NCBI GenBank assembly: GCA_002422315.1
Contig: DIUJ01000068.1
Coordinates: 160,630 to 224,629 of the forward strand
Source: Bacteroidetes bacterium UBA6161
Lineage (GTDB): Bacteria; Bacteroidota; Bacteroidia; NS11-12g; UBA955
DNA: 64,000 bases
Reading direction: 5' to 3'
Every line of letters begins with the position of its first letter. Position 1 is the stretch's first letter. The position numbers and the translations under genes were made by a program. Of the stretch, positions 9,865 through 19,173 are shown in pieces. A model generated the notes under the pieces. That model had not been told where the DNA came from, searched no databases, and saw only the letters and a list, made by a program, of their open reading frames with translations.

Positions 9865-9895
9865 TTTGTAATATTAAAAAAATAGGTTATTTTTG
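9865..9895 (+). promoter_or_regulatory. Canonical Bacteroidota promoter of tRNA-Cys
   Basis: TTTG at 9865-9868, a 19-base spacer and TATTTTTG at 9888-9895 match the -33/-7 consensus exactly. The tRNA begins 20 bases after the -7 box. This is the best promoter in the window and a reference for the others. Confidence 0.8.
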
Positions 9896-9914
9896 CACCT
9901 CGTTCAAAACAAAA

Positions 9915-9985
9915 GGTCGGATGGCCGAGAGGCTAGGCACGGGTCTGCAAAACCCTCTACACCGGTTCGAATCCGGTTCCGACCT
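9915..9985 (+). tRNA. trnC: tRNA-Cys (anticodon GCA)
   Basis: The gene is 71 nt. The acceptor stem is GGTCGGA paired with TCCGACC, with discriminator T, the identity base expected for tRNA-Cys. The anticodon loop has CTGCAAA within paired CGGGT and ACCCT arms, so the anticodon is GCA. The T arm is ACCGG-TTCGAAT-CCGGT. No CCA is encoded, so it must be added after transcription. It has its own promoter upstream and hairpins downstream. Confidence 0.95.
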
Positions 9986-9990
9986 CTCAT

Positions 9991-10021
9991 TTTTAGCATT
10001 TTAAGAATATTCTTGCTAAAA
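9991..10021 (+). other. Small hairpin just after tRNA-Cys
   Basis: TTTTAGCA at 9991-9998 pairs with TGCTAAAA at 10014-10021. It lies 6 bases after the tRNA end and before the longer terminator. It may act in 3' processing or pausing, or it may be chance in AT-rich DNA. Confidence 0.4.
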
Positions 10022-10024
10022 TTT

Positions 10025-10073
10025 AAAAGTTACATTTAGTCCATTCATGGGTTCTAAATGTAACTTTTTTTTT
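10025..10073 (+). terminator. Terminator of the tRNA-Cys transcript
   Basis: A stem of about 15 bp is formed by AAAGTTACATTTAG and CTAAATGTAACTTT. The loop is 14 bases and a T-run follows directly. The stem is AT-rich but long. Confidence 0.75.
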
Positions 10074-10129
10074 GATTTCAATCTGAGTTTTACTCTAAAA
10101 TATGTATGATTGCAGTAAGAAATAACTTT

Positions 10130-10702
10130 ATGGAAAACAAGAACTACTCGTTAATTTACAGAACAATACATTGGCTAATAGCAATTTCTTTTGTATTGCT
10201 AATGATTACTATTTTTTTAAGAATGTATTGGATGAATAAAACCCATGTTTCTGATATAATTGCAGATTTTCTAAAAGACAAATCATTTTCTTTGACTGAA
10301 GAGGAAAGGATTTTATTGGCAAAAAAAATAAGAAAACCTATGTGGCAATGGCATATTTACATAGGGTATTTTTTGGTTGGTATTTTTAGTTTAAGAATGG
10401 TTTTACCTCTATTTGGTATAATGCCTTTACCAAATCCTATGCAACAAAAAATATCACAAGTGGTTAAAATTCAAAAATGGGTGTATCTCTTATTTTATTT
10501 ATGTGTTTCTATTTCATTAGTAACTGGTTTACTTATAGAATTTGGACCAAAGGAATGGAAATCTTCTGTTGAAAATATTCATGAGTTATCAATCTATTAT
10601 CTATTAACGTATATAGCACTGCATTTGGCGGGCATTCTTTATGCAGATTTTGTTAGCGACAAAGGAATAATTTCCAGAATGATAGGTGGGGGAAATAAGT
10701 AA
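10130..10702 (+). CDS. Cytochrome b561-family membrane protein
   Basis: The protein has 190 residues and four predicted transmembrane helices. Haem-ligand histidines are in the expected places: YRTIHW in helix 1, WQWHIYIGYF in helix 2, and NIHELS plus IALHLAG in the last two segments. This fits a di-haem b561-type electron carrier that passes electrons between quinol and a periplasmic acceptor. The loop after helix 1 is longer than usual. An ATG at 10106 lies in frame, but MENKNYSLIYRTIHW from 10130 matches the family start. The stop meets the ligA stop end-to-end with no gap. The partner is unknown; the multihaem cytochrome upstream is one possibility. Confidence 0.8.
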   Translation: MENKNYSLIYRTIHWLIAISFVLLMITIFLRMYWMNKTHVSDIIADFLKDKSFSLTEEERILLAKKIRKPMWQWHIYIGYFLVGIFSLRMVLPLFGIMPLPNPMQQKISQVVKIQKWVYLLFYLCVSISLVTGLLIEFGPKEWKSSVENIHELSIYYLLTYIALHLAGILYADFVSDKGIISRMIGGGNK

Positions 10703-12727
10703 TTATGGTTTGGGCAAAAAATGTATAAGCGCAAGGAACTCTTCTTCCGATAAAATTTTAATACCTAATTCATTGGCCTTTTGTAATTTGGCAGGACCCA
10801 TATTTTCTCCTGCAACTAAGTAATCTGTTTTAGAAGTCACACCAGATCCATTTTTGCCGCCATTGCTTTCTACCAAATCCTTTATTTGGTCTCTAGTTAA
10901 TAGGTTAAATGTACCAGAAATAACAACCGTTTTACTTCTTAATATTTCTGAAGATGGAATATCCTCCTCTTTAGTTTCTATCTCAAATTGAAGTCCTGCG
11001 TTTTTTAATTCATTTATTGTATGGATGTTTTCCTCTTTGCTAAAATAATCAATAACTGAAGAAGCTATCCTATCTCCAATTTCATCTACTTTACATAAAT
11101 CTTCATAGGAAGCAATCATAAGTTTGTCTATTGATTTAAAATGCTTAGATAGTTTTTTTGCAACTGTTTCACCAACAAAACGAATACCTAAAGCAAATAA
11201 AACTCTAGAAAAAGAAATTTGCTTTGAAGACTCAATTCCTTCTAAAATATTTAAAACAGATTTTTCAGCCATTCTTTCTAAACAAACGAGTTCTTCAAAT
11301 CTAAGTTTATATAAATCTTGAAGTTGCTTTATTAGGCCATGTTTATGTAGTTGTTCTATAGTTTCTTCTCCTATTCCATCTATATTCATAGCTTTTTTGC
11401 TTATAAAATGTTGGAATTTCCCAACTATTTGAGGAGGACATGCATTGTAATTTGGACAGTAGTGATTCGCTTCTCCATCATTTCTGATTAATGTTGAATG
11501 GCACTCCGGGCAAAGGATTGGCATTGAGATTAATTCTGCATTTACATCCCTTTTGCTTTTTTCAATTCCAGTTATTTTAGGTATGATTTCGCCTCCTTTT
11601 TCTATATAAACCCAGTCTTTAGAATGTAAATCTAATCTTTCAATTTCGTTGGCGTTATGCAAAGAAGCTCTTTTTACGGTAGTACCTAAAAGTAGGACAG
11701 GAGCTAAGTTTGCTACTGGGGTAATAGCACCGGTTCTTCCGACTTGAAAATCTACACTTAATAGTTGTGTAAGAGCAGCTTCTGTTTGGTATTTGTAAGA
11801 GATTGCCCAGCGAGGTACTTTGGCAGTAAATCCAAGTTCATTTTGTTGGTCAAAATTATTTACTTTTATCACTACGCCATCTATATCAAAACTTAATTTT
11901 TTCTTTTTAGAATCCCATTCTTTGATATACTCTAATACCTCGTCTATATTTTTACATTTCTTAGTATATTCCGAAATTTTAATTCCCCATTTTTGAGCCT
12001 CTATAAGGCTTTCGTAATGGGAATGGAAATCTTTATTGTCACAAATAACATGGTATAGATATATATCAAGAGGTCTTTTTGCTACCTCTGAAGAATCTAA
12101 TAGTTTTAATGAACCTGCAGCTACATTTCTAGGGTTTGCATAAGTTGCTTCTCCAGCTAATGTTCGTTTTTCATTTAATTTTTCAAATGCTTTTCTATGC
12201 ATAAATATTTCCCCTCTAAATTCTATTTTTTGGGGAGCATTTGAAGGTAGTTTGGTAATCAAAGATTTAATTGTTTTAACATTTTCAGTTACATCGTCTC
12301 CCTCAAGCCCATTTCCACGAGTTAGTGCTCTAGATAGTTCTTTGTTTTCATATATCAGGGAAATGGCTAAACCGTCTATTTTTAGTTCACATGTATATTC
12401 ATAATTTTCGGTTCCTAATAATTTATATACCCTTTGGTCAAATTCTCTAATTTCCTCTTCATTGTACGTATTACCTAAGGAAAGCATCGGCTTTTCATGG
12501 GCTATAGTTTGAAAAGATTTATTTACTTTTCCTCCTACTTTTTGAGTAGGAGAGTCCTCATCAAAAAAATCCGGATATTTTGATTCTAGTGCTTCTAGTT
12601 CTTTTAGTTTTATATCAAATTCATAATCTGATATAACGGGCTCTGCCTTTACATAATATAAATAATTATGTTCTTTTAATTCTGCTCTTAATGCATTTAT
12701 TTTTTCAATAATAAATAAATCGCTCAT
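10703..12727 (-). CDS. ligA: NAD-dependent DNA ligase
   Basis: The protein has 674 residues, the usual LigA length. The Ia and adenylation domains occupy about residues 1-320, with the adenylated lysine in CELKIDG (K116). An OB fold follows, then a four-cysteine zinc finger (CPECH...CPNYNACP, about residues 405-430), helix-hairpin-helix repeats and a C-terminal BRCT domain near residues 595-670 (KTVVISGTFNLLTRDQI). The enzyme seals nicks during replication and repair and is essential. The upstream strand reads CACATTTG-CATC-ATG, a near-match to the -7 box only 4 bases from the start, so it may be leaderless like lipB and purB. Confidence 0.97.
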   Translation of the reverse strand: MSDLFIIEKINALRAELKEHNYLYYVKAEPVISDYEFDIKLKELEALESKYPDFFDEDSPTQKVGGKVNKSFQTIAHEKPMLSLGNTYNEEEIREFDQRVYKLLGTENYEYTCELKIDGLAISLIYENKELSRALTRGNGLEGDDVTENVKTIKSLITKLPSNAPQKIEFRGEIFMHRKAFEKLNEKRTLAGEATYANPRNVAAGSLKLLDSSEVAKRPLDIYLYHVICDNKDFHSHYESLIEAQKWGIKISEYTKKCKNIDEVLEYIKEWDSKKKKLSFDIDGVVIKVNNFDQQNELGFTAKVPRWAISYKYQTEAALTQLLSVDFQVGRTGAITPVANLAPVLLLGTTVKRASLHNANEIERLDLHSKDWVYIEKGGEIIPKITGIEKSKRDVNAELISMPILCPECHSTLIRNDGEANHYCPNYNACPPQIVGKFQHFISKKAMNIDGIGEETIEQLHKHGLIKQLQDLYKLRFEELVCLERMAEKSVLNILEGIESSKQISFSRVLFALGIRFVGETVAKKLSKHFKSIDKLMIASYEDLCKVDEIGDRIASSVIDYFSKEENIHTINELKNAGLQFEIETKEEDIPSSEILRSKTVVISGTFNLLTRDQIKDLVESNGGKNGSGVTSKTDYLVAGENMGPAKLQKANELGIKILSEEEFLALIHFLPKP

Positions 12728-12862
12728 GATGCAAATGTGCTAAAAAAGTGCAGATAACAGCGCATTAATTCACATAATTTTCCCACATCCAATTTTGGTA
12801 TACAAATTACCATGTATTAGAAATAAACAATATTTAGCATCTTTGTAGATATAAATCATGCA

Positions 12863-14128
12863 ATGAATAAACACATTTTCTTAATCCTTCACTTGTTCCT
12901 TTTCTTAAATTCCTATTTAGTTAAAGCTCAAACATCGAACATTAAAAATAAAGTTATAGAAAATAGAAATCCTTTCCAAGAATTGGCTGTTGGTCAAAAT
13001 GTTTCATGTTCCTTTGATTTTAAAATCCACAATACTTCAATGGCTGCATTGGATGTATATGAAATTGAAGATACTGACAACACACAGGAAGTTAAGTTTT
13101 TGTTAAAGCTAATTAAAAGAACAGAAAATCAAAGTGTTTGGGAGTTTGAACAAAAAAAAATAGAGGTAGATTTTTTTAATTTTATAATAAATAGGATTGT
13201 AAAAGGAGTAGAAAAAATAGAATTGACAGAGGAAGAACAAAATAACCTGTTGTCTACTTTTCGATTTCAGTTCACTGTAAATCATTACAATAGGAATATT
13301 GCGATGAATGATTCTAATTCGATAAGGCAAATTTTAGCGGCTTATAAAACTGCATGCCAAAACGTAAATAAGAGGGTTTTGGATTTTGAAATGGAAAGTT
13401 ATGAGTACAATGAAGAAGAGGCTAATCCTATGTGGGAAGAAAATACTACAAATGAAATTTCGGAAGTAGAATTACCTACGCTTGATTTTTCGGAAGATTG
13501 GAATAATAATATTAACCTAATTGATTATGGAGATAAAACCTCTAGCGTAAATGTGCTAGGATTTAACTACTATGGTGAAGAAGTTGATCAGTTAATGGGT
13601 TTTTTAAATGAGTTTAAAATGGATTTATATTCTATAACTTTTGACTCTTTAGTGTTTCAAGAGAGCTTGTTTTTTGACATGTTGTTCCCATATATTCAAT
13701 CCGTGTTTGATGTATACAATATGAATACAGATGATAAACAAGGTTATTCAAACATTGATTTAACCCCCAAAAAGCAAATAGATTATTGGAATATTGGATT
13801 TTATAATTATTATACAAATACCCTAAACGATACCATGACAAAAGAAGGTACTTGGTTCACAAACAAACAAAATGATGAGATCATACAAAGAAATCAAAAT
13901 GAATTTTTTAGGACGATATTTTCTTCATATTTTAAAAGTAAAGGAATAGAGGAGGGTATAGATTTTAGCGAAGCTTTTACTTTCTTAGAGTCAACAAAAG
14001 TGATGGATTATGGGAGAATAAAAATTAAGACCATAAAGAATGAAAGTAAACAGGAGGTATCATTTACAAAATCATTAGAAGATAAAGTTGGATTCCGAAT
14101 GGATTATAATTTGAAAATAGAATATTAG
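12863..14128 (+). CDS. Secreted protein of unknown function
   Basis: I do not recognise this 421-residue protein. A clear signal peptide (IFLILHLFLFLNSYLVKAQ) shows it is exported. The mature chain is acidic and rich in Asn, Glu and Phe. It has two regions: about 25-130 is beta-rich (QNVSCSFDFKIHNTSM), and about 230-400 looks helical. There is no T9SS tail, no lipobox and no haem motif, so a periplasmic location is likely. It stands alone between convergent and divergent neighbours. A near-consensus CATCTTTG box lies about 15-20 bases upstream. Length, signal peptide and codon use support a real gene. Confidence 0.7.
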   Translation: MNKHIFLILHLFLFLNSYLVKAQTSNIKNKVIENRNPFQELAVGQNVSCSFDFKIHNTSMAALDVYEIEDTDNTQEVKFLLKLIKRTENQSVWEFEQKKIEVDFFNFIINRIVKGVEKIELTEEEQNNLLSTFRFQFTVNHYNRNIAMNDSNSIRQILAAYKTACQNVNKRVLDFEMESYEYNEEEANPMWEENTTNEISEVELPTLDFSEDWNNNINLIDYGDKTSSVNVLGFNYYGEEVDQLMGFLNEFKMDLYSITFDSLVFQESLFFDMLFPYIQSVFDVYNMNTDDKQGYSNIDLTPKKQIDYWNIGFYNYYTNTLNDTMTKEGTWFTNKQNDEIIQRNQNEFFRTIFSSYFKSKGIEEGIDFSEAFTFLESTKVMDYGRIKIKTIKNESKQEVSFTKSLEDKVGFRMDYNLKIEY

Positions 14129-14132
14129 AAAC

Positions 14133-14163
14133 AAAAAAAGCTACCTTTTAGATAGCTTTTTTT
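14133..14163. terminator. Bidirectional terminator between the secreted gene and queA
   Basis: A-run plus AGCTA at 14133-14143 pairs with TAGCT plus T-run at 14153-14163. It lies between two convergent genes and has A/T runs on both sides, so it can serve both strands. Confidence 0.8.
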
Positions 14164-14179
14164 GTTGATATTTAGTTAA

Positions 14180-15226
14180 TTATAGAATTAGCATTGCATC
14201 CCCATAACACATAAACCTGTAGTTGTGCTCCAACGCTTCTTTATAGGCTCTTAATAAAAAGTCGTGACCTGCAAAAGCAGAGGTAAGCATTAAATGGGTA
14301 GAACAAGGAGCATGGAAATTTGTAATTAATCCATTTGCTACTGCAAAATCATAATAAGGAAATATGAATTTGCCTGTCCATCCCTCAGAAGGATTAAGGG
14401 TTCTGGAAGAAGAAACAGAGGATTCTATAGCTCTAAGAACACTTGCTCCAACAGCAACTACTTTCTTTTTTAATTCTTTAGATTCATTCACTAGTCTTGT
14501 AGTTTCGTCCGAGATTATAAAGTTTTCGGAATCCATTTTGTGTTTGGTAAGATCTTCTACTTCTACATCCTTAGTGGTTCCCATGCCTAAATGCAGGGTC
14601 ATGTTAGCGAATCTAACCCCTTTTATATCCATACGGATCATAAGTTCTCTGCTAAAGTGAAGCCCAGCAGTAGGAGGAGCAATTGCACCTTCGTTTGTAG
14701 CAAATATTGTTTGGTATCTCTCTGCGTCAATCTCTTCGGGTTCTCTTCCTAAATATTTTGGGATTGGAGTTTGTCCAATCTTTTTCACAATTTGAATAAG
14801 CTCTTCGCTAGTTCCGTCAAAAATAAATCGTATGGTTCTGCCCCTAGAGGTGGTATTGTCTATTACCTCAGCTACAAGATCATCGTTACCGAAATATAAT
14901 TTGTTGCCAACTCTGATTTTTCTAGCTGGGTCTACCAAAACATCCCAATATTTCATTTCTTGGTTTAATTCTCTTAATAAAAAAACTTCGATTTGGGCAC
15001 CAGTTTTTTCTTTGTTTCCTATTAGTCTAGCTGGAAATACTTTTGTATCGTTTATAACGAAAGTATCTTTGTCATCAAAATATTCAAGAATATCTTTGAA
15101 TGTTCTATGTTCAATAGTTTGGGTATCTCTGTGAAGAACCATTAATTTACTATCGTCTCTATTTGGCAGAGGGTATTTTGCAATTCTGTCTTCTGGCAAA
15201 TCAAATTTAAATTGGGATAGTTTCAT
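14180..15226 (-). CDS. queA: S-adenosylmethionine:tRNA ribosyltransferase-isomerase
   Basis: The protein has 348 residues, normal for QueA. It opens with the conserved [18 protein letters not shown] block. Later blocks include [24 protein letters not shown] and [19 protein letters not shown]. It transfers the ribosyl part of SAM to preQ1 in tRNA to make epoxyqueuosine. No other queuosine genes are in the window. A TAATTTTG box lies on its strand at 15265-15272, about 38 bases upstream of the start. Confidence 0.97.
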   Translation of the reverse strand: MKLSQFKFDLPEDRIAKYPLPNRDDSKLMVLHRDTQTIEHRTFKDILEYFDDKDTFVINDTKVFPARLIGNKEKTGAQIEVFLLRELNQEMKYWDVLVDPARKIRVGNKLYFGNDDLVAEVIDNTTSRGRTIRFIFDGTSEELIQIVKKIGQTPIPKYLGREPEEIDAERYQTIFATNEGAIAPPTAGLHFSRELMIRMDIKGVRFANMTLHLGMGTTKDVEVEDLTKHKMDSENFIISDETTRLVNESKELKKKVVAVGASVLRAIESSVSSSRTLNPSEGWTGKFIFPYYDFAVANGLITNFHAPCSTHLMLTSAFAGHDFLLRAYKEALEHNYRFMCYGDAMLIL

Positions 15227-15264
15227 ATTTACGTTTCTAAATTAATGCTTGGTTTAAAAGGCGA

Positions 15265-15272
15265 CAAAATTA
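15265..15272 (-). promoter_or_regulatory. -7 box (TAATTTTG) of queA
   Basis: Read on the minus strand this is TAATTTTG, a full match to TAnnTTTG. It gives a leader of about 33 nt to the queA ATG. Confidence 0.55.
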
Positions 15273-15387
15273 CTTAATTTTAGTTCATTAAAACAATTTA
15301 ATATGGCAATTATTTTTTAGGTATTTATTGTGTTTGTATTATCTATAAAGTACGTTACTTTGTTGGAGTAATAGTAAAGTAAAATAA

Positions 15388-16689
15388 ATGAAATCAAATA
15401 AAGTAATTTTAGCTTTCGTTTTGTTTAGAGAGAGTGTTTCAATGGCAGTTAAAACAATACAATATCAAAAGATTAGGTCATTTTTATCCGTACTTGGCAT
15501 TAGTATTGGAATTTTTTCAATTGTTATGGTTTATACACTTATTAGCTCCTTAGAAATTCAGATTAAAGATAGTTTAAAGTCCTTAGGAAATAATGTGGTA
15601 TATATTGATGTTTTTCCATGGGAATCAGAAAATAGGAGGGAATACCCTTGGTGGAAATATGTAAATAGACCTAAGCCTAGTTTAAAAGAATTTGCAAGAT
15701 TGGATTTGAGTCCTTTAGAAAACTTAGTAGAATACAAAGCATTTTCAGTTACAGCCGCTAGAGAAAATATTAAGAATCCTTTAAATCAGGTAAGTATAGA
15801 AAATATTTCGCTAAAAGGTATAAGCGTAGACTTTAATAAAATAAGAGAGATGGAGATAGAATATGGACGATATTTTACCCATAGTGAAATGGAAAATGGT
15901 GTAGGTAGCGCCTTAATAGGAAGTAAAATAGCGACTCAACTTTTTGGGAATATAGAAGATGCAATAAATAAAGAAATTAAGATAGGTAACAACAAGATAA
16001 AAGTAATTGGAGTACTTAAAACCGAGGGAGAAAATATGATGGGGATGAGTATGGATGAAGAGATTTATATACCTGTTTTTTATTTTAATTACTTATATAG
16101 TTCTAATTTAAATAGTTATAGCCCAACTATATTGTTAAAAGCAAAAGCTAATGTGGGGCTTGATGCAATGGCTTTGGAACTTAAAGGGGTATTTAGATCA
16201 ATAAGGAGGTTGGATCCTGCCGAAGAGGATGATTTTGCACTGAATAAAGTAACTTTCTTAACCCAATATTTAGATGATTTTTTTGGAACAGTTAATTTAT
16301 TTGGTTTAGTTATAGGAGGGTTTTCCTTATTGGTAGGAGGGTTTGGTGTTGCCAATATTATGTTCGTTTCTGTAAAAGAGAGAACCAATATTATTGGGAT
16401 TCAAAAAGCTTTGGGAGCTAAAAATTCGTCTATACTCCAGCAGTTTTTAACAGAGTCTGTGATATTATGCATTTTTGGGGGACTTATAGGTATGTTTTTT
16501 GTTTGGATTGTTTTGTTGGCAGGAAACATGTATTTGGGTACAACAGATCAGACTTTTAGAATGGTTCTTACCATAGAAAACATAGGCAGTGGGGTGGTAT
16601 TTTCTGTAGTTACTGGATTGGTCGCAGGTATTGTTCCTGCATGGTCTGCATCTAAACTAGAACCGGTAGAAGCTATTAGGGCTAATTAA
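15388..16689 (+). CDS. MacB/FtsX-like ABC transporter permease
   Basis: The protein has 433 residues. It has one N-terminal helix (about 30-55), a large periplasmic MacB_PCD-like domain (about 55-285) and three C-terminal helices of the FtsX fold (about 295-430). The last block has the typical VKERTNIIGIQKALGAK and ends WSASKLEPVEAIRAN. It is the membrane half of a MacB/LolCDE-type mechanotransmission transporter. No ATPase gene is next to it. A second permease of the same class lies at 17836-19110 on the other strand. Its stop overlaps the convergent gene by 8 bases. The cargo is unknown. Confidence 0.9.
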   Translation: MKSNKVILAFVLFRESVSMAVKTIQYQKIRSFLSVLGISIGIFSIVMVYTLISSLEIQIKDSLKSLGNNVVYIDVFPWESENRREYPWWKYVNRPKPSLKEFARLDLSPLENLVEYKAFSVTAARENIKNPLNQVSIENISLKGISVDFNKIREMEIEYGRYFTHSEMENGVGSALIGSKIATQLFGNIEDAINKEIKIGNNKIKVIGVLKTEGENMMGMSMDEEIYIPVFYFNYLYSSNLNSYSPTILLKAKANVGLDAMALELKGVFRSIRRLDPAEEDDFALNKVTFLTQYLDDFFGTVNLFGLVIGGFSLLVGGFGVANIMFVSVKERTNIIGIQKALGAKNSSILQQFLTESVILCIFGGLIGMFFVWIVLLAGNMYLGTTDQTFRMVLTIENIGSGVVFSVVTGLVAGIVPAWSASKLEPVEAIRAN

Positions 16690-17815
16690 AATTGTAGCGA
16701 TAGGTTATATGTTTTTTGTTTTCTTCTACTTTTAATTTGTTGAATAAAGCAAGCATTTTGGGATTAAAACTCCCCACCCAAGCTAGTTCAGCTGTTTCAA
16801 TGTGTTTGAATTTTTCTTTTCGAAGTATTCTATACATTTCATACAATAAGGCAACTTCTAAACCTAAATTGTGTTTTGATGGAACAACTCCAAATACTAA
16901 GCCTTTTACTTTATTTATTTTATTAAAGGATAGTAAGAATTGTATTTTTTGAATCAACCCTAGCTTTCCATTAAATTTTCTAAATATTTGGTTTACATCC
17001 ATTATTGTAATAAAAAAACCAATTGGTTCTTGTTTTTCGTAAAGTATAAGGTTCAATTCTTTGTGAGCTACTTGAAGCATTTTCGACATTATACTTAGAA
17101 AATTCTTTTTATCTAGCGGCTTAAAGTTTTCGTAAACAGTAGGCCAAGTTGTATTATAAATATGCAAGAAGTCGTTACACAACTTTTCTCTACTTATTTC
17201 ATTTGCCGACAAAATTTTATAATTAGGATTAGCAAAAACTCTTTTTGAAACTGTTTCAAATTTATTGGTTTCAAAATTTGCAAGTGTGATTTTTGAAGTG
17301 GTTTGCTCAAAGTCTATAATAAATCCATATTCTTCAAAAAAAGATTGGTAATAAGGGGGATTGTAATTTTGTCCGTAGCTTGGGGATTCGTGGAATCCTT
17401 TTACTAAAAGTCCCCAGAAACTATCTCTTTCTCCAAAATTTATAGGGCCTATAAATGAATCAAATCCATTTGATTTAATCCAATTTTTTGCAGTATCCAA
17501 TAGCAGATATGCAACCTTTTGATTTTGAATAGAGTCAAAAAATCCAATACCAGCAGTGGCCATTTCCCCTGGTTTTTGGCTGTAAAAAGCCGCAATTTTA
17601 CCAACAGGTTTAGAATTTTCATAAACAACCCATCGAATGGCTTTCCCATACTTAAAGTTTTCGTTTACTTTTGGATTAAATATATTTTCAATATCCTTAT
17701 CCAAGGGTCTTATATATGCTTTAGAATCTGCATATACAAAAAGTGGTACTCTAAAGAAATCTTTTTGTTGTTTGTTGGTTTTAACTTCTTTAATGATGAG
17801 AGAGTTTGTATCCAT
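16682..17815 (-). CDS. GNAT-like acyltransferase-fold protein
   Basis: The protein has 377 residues from the internal ATG at 17815; an upstream ATG at 17833 would add six. The N-terminal part has KPVGKIAAFY and AGIGFFDSIQNQKVAYLLLDTAKNW, which resemble GNAT beta-strand and acyl-CoA loop elements. A block with GPINFGERDSFWGLLV follows. The C-terminal half resembles a second GNAT-like module. Proteins of this kind are common in Bacteroidota with no known substrate. It starts 20 bases after the permease gene upstream and is probably co-transcribed with it. Its stop overlaps the convergent permease by 8 bases. Confidence 0.65.
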   Translation of the reverse strand: MDTNSLIIKEVKTNKQQKDFFRVPLFVYADSKAYIRPLDKDIENIFNPKVNENFKYGKAIRWVVYENSKPVGKIAAFYSQKPGEMATAGIGFFDSIQNQKVAYLLLDTAKNWIKSNGFDSFIGPINFGERDSFWGLLVKGFHESPSYGQNYNPPYYQSFFEEYGFIIDFEQTTSKITLANFETNKFETVSKRVFANPNYKILSANEISREKLCNDFLHIYNTTWPTVYENFKPLDKKNFLSIMSKMLQVAHKELNLILYEKQEPIGFFITIMDVNQIFRKFNGKLGLIQKIQFLLSFNKINKVKGLVFGVVPSKHNLGLEVALLYEMYRILRKEKFKHIETAELAWVGSFNPKMLALFNKLKVEENKKHITYRYNFN

Positions 17816-17835
17816 GGTATAAAAGAGAAACAAAT

Positions 17836-19110
17836 TTATTCGTGCCTAAGTGCTTCAATCGGATCAAGTTTAGAGGCCTTTCGAGCTGGATATATTCCCG
17901 CTGTTATTCCAACTATAAAGCTAATGCTAACTGCTACCAATATCCAAAGCCAAGGAATTACAAAAGGCGTATTCATTAAAAGCCCTACCATATTCCCAAT
18001 AGTAATCCCTAGTATAATTCCTAAAAGCCCACCTAATTGACAAATTACCAAAGCTTCTGTAAGAAATTGGGTTAAAATACTTCTTTTTGTTGCCCCAAGT
18101 GCTTTTCGAGTTCCAATTTCTTTTGTTCTTTCAGTAACAGAAACCAGCATGATGTTCATAAGACCAATAGCTGCGCCAAGTAAGGTAATAAAAGAGATAA
18201 TGGTAGCAGCAAAAGTAATTGCATACAAATTTTGCTTTAGGTCATTTACCAAGGCATCACTTTTACTGATCTCAAAATTATTAGACTCGATAGGCTTTAA
18301 ATTTCGAATACTTCTCATTGCAAGTATGGCTTCATCCATTACAAATTCTATATTTTTAATATTTGAAACGGAAGCGGAGATTACAAAATTGGTATTGGCA
18401 TTTAAGTATTTGCCTTTTGCATGATTTACTGGAATATATACAACTCTATCTTCTCCCCCAAAGCCCATGCTTGAACCTTTTTTCTCTAAAACTCCAATGA
18501 CTTTATATCTGTTCCCATTGTAGCTTATAAAACTATCTAAAATTGGCCCTTTGAAAAGAGCTTTTTTAATATCCATACCCACAATAGCTACAGGAGTTCC
18601 AAGTTGCATTTCTGTAAGAGAAAAATTACGGCCTTCTATAATTTCTGTACCACTTATTGTAATATAGTTTTCATCTATGGCTAGTATTCTTGAATTTGGA
18701 TTGGTTTGGCCATATTCGGATTTAATGGTTTGAGCCATCCCAATGGCAGCAGAAATACTCACATCTGCTTGATTACTCATTCGGTTTTTAAATGCTACAG
18801 CCTGATTGAAAGAGATAATAGTGTATACAATATTCTCGCTTTCATTTTTACCTTTTATCCTGCCAGTTCCAGATTTGTTTCTAACCGTAAAGGAATTTGC
18901 TCCCATTTTATTGAAATTAGCCATTATTGCTTTATCCAAACCCTCAATAGCTGTTAGCATTCCAACAAGAGACATAATACCAATTGCAATAATTAGGCCT
19001 GTGATTATAGTTCTTAGTTTAGAACCCAGGATACTTTTCCATGCAATATTTAAATTTTCCTTAATTTCCAAGTGATATACAATAGGCTTCAAATATCTTG
19101 TTTTTTTCAA
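17836..19110 (-). CDS. MacB/FtsX-like ABC transporter permease, second copy
   Basis: The protein has 424 residues with the same plan as the gene at 15388: an N-terminal helix (about 28-55), a periplasmic domain and three C-terminal helices. It has VTERTKEIGTRKALGATKRSI and ends ARKASKLDPIEALRHE, closer to canonical MacB than the first copy. It is the membrane subunit of an ABC efflux or lipoprotein-transport system. The two permeases may form a heterodimer or serve separate systems. Neither has an ATPase gene in this window. The GNAT-like gene follows closely on the same strand. Confidence 0.9.
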   Translation of the reverse strand: MKKTRYLKPIVYHLEIKENLNIAWKSILGSKLRTIITGLIIAIGIMSLVGMLTAIEGLDKAIMANFNKMGANSFTVRNKSGTGRIKGKNESENIVYTIISFNQAVAFKNRMSNQADVSISAAIGMAQTIKSEYGQTNPNSRILAIDENYITISGTEIIEGRNFSLTEMQLGTPVAIVGMDIKKALFKGPILDSFISYNGNRYKVIGVLEKKGSSMGFGGEDRVVYIPVNHAKGKYLNANTNFVISASVSNIKNIEFVMDEAILAMRSIRNLKPIESNNFEISKSDALVNDLKQNLYAITFAATIISFITLLGAAIGLMNIMLVSVTERTKEIGTRKALGATKRSILTQFLTEALVICQLGGLLGIILGITIGNMVGLLMNTPFVIPWLWILVAVSISFIVGITAGIYPARKASKLDPIEALRHE

Positions 19111-19162
19111 GAATAAAGTAATATAGTTTGGCGATATTTAAAATTAAGTTGGGATAAATATA

Positions 19163-19170
19163 TATTTTTG
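19163..19170 (+). promoter_or_regulatory. -7 box (TATTTTTG) of lipB
   Basis: TATTTTTG matches the consensus exactly and ends 3 bases before the lipB ATG. Transcription should begin at or near the start codon, which predicts a leaderless mRNA. Confidence 0.6.
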
Positions 19171-19173
19171 CGC

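Noticed and set aside
17519..18040. A 173-codon plus-strand frame across the GNAT-like and permease genes
   Set aside because: It crosses the junction of two supported minus-strand genes and has low-complexity, non-homologous content.
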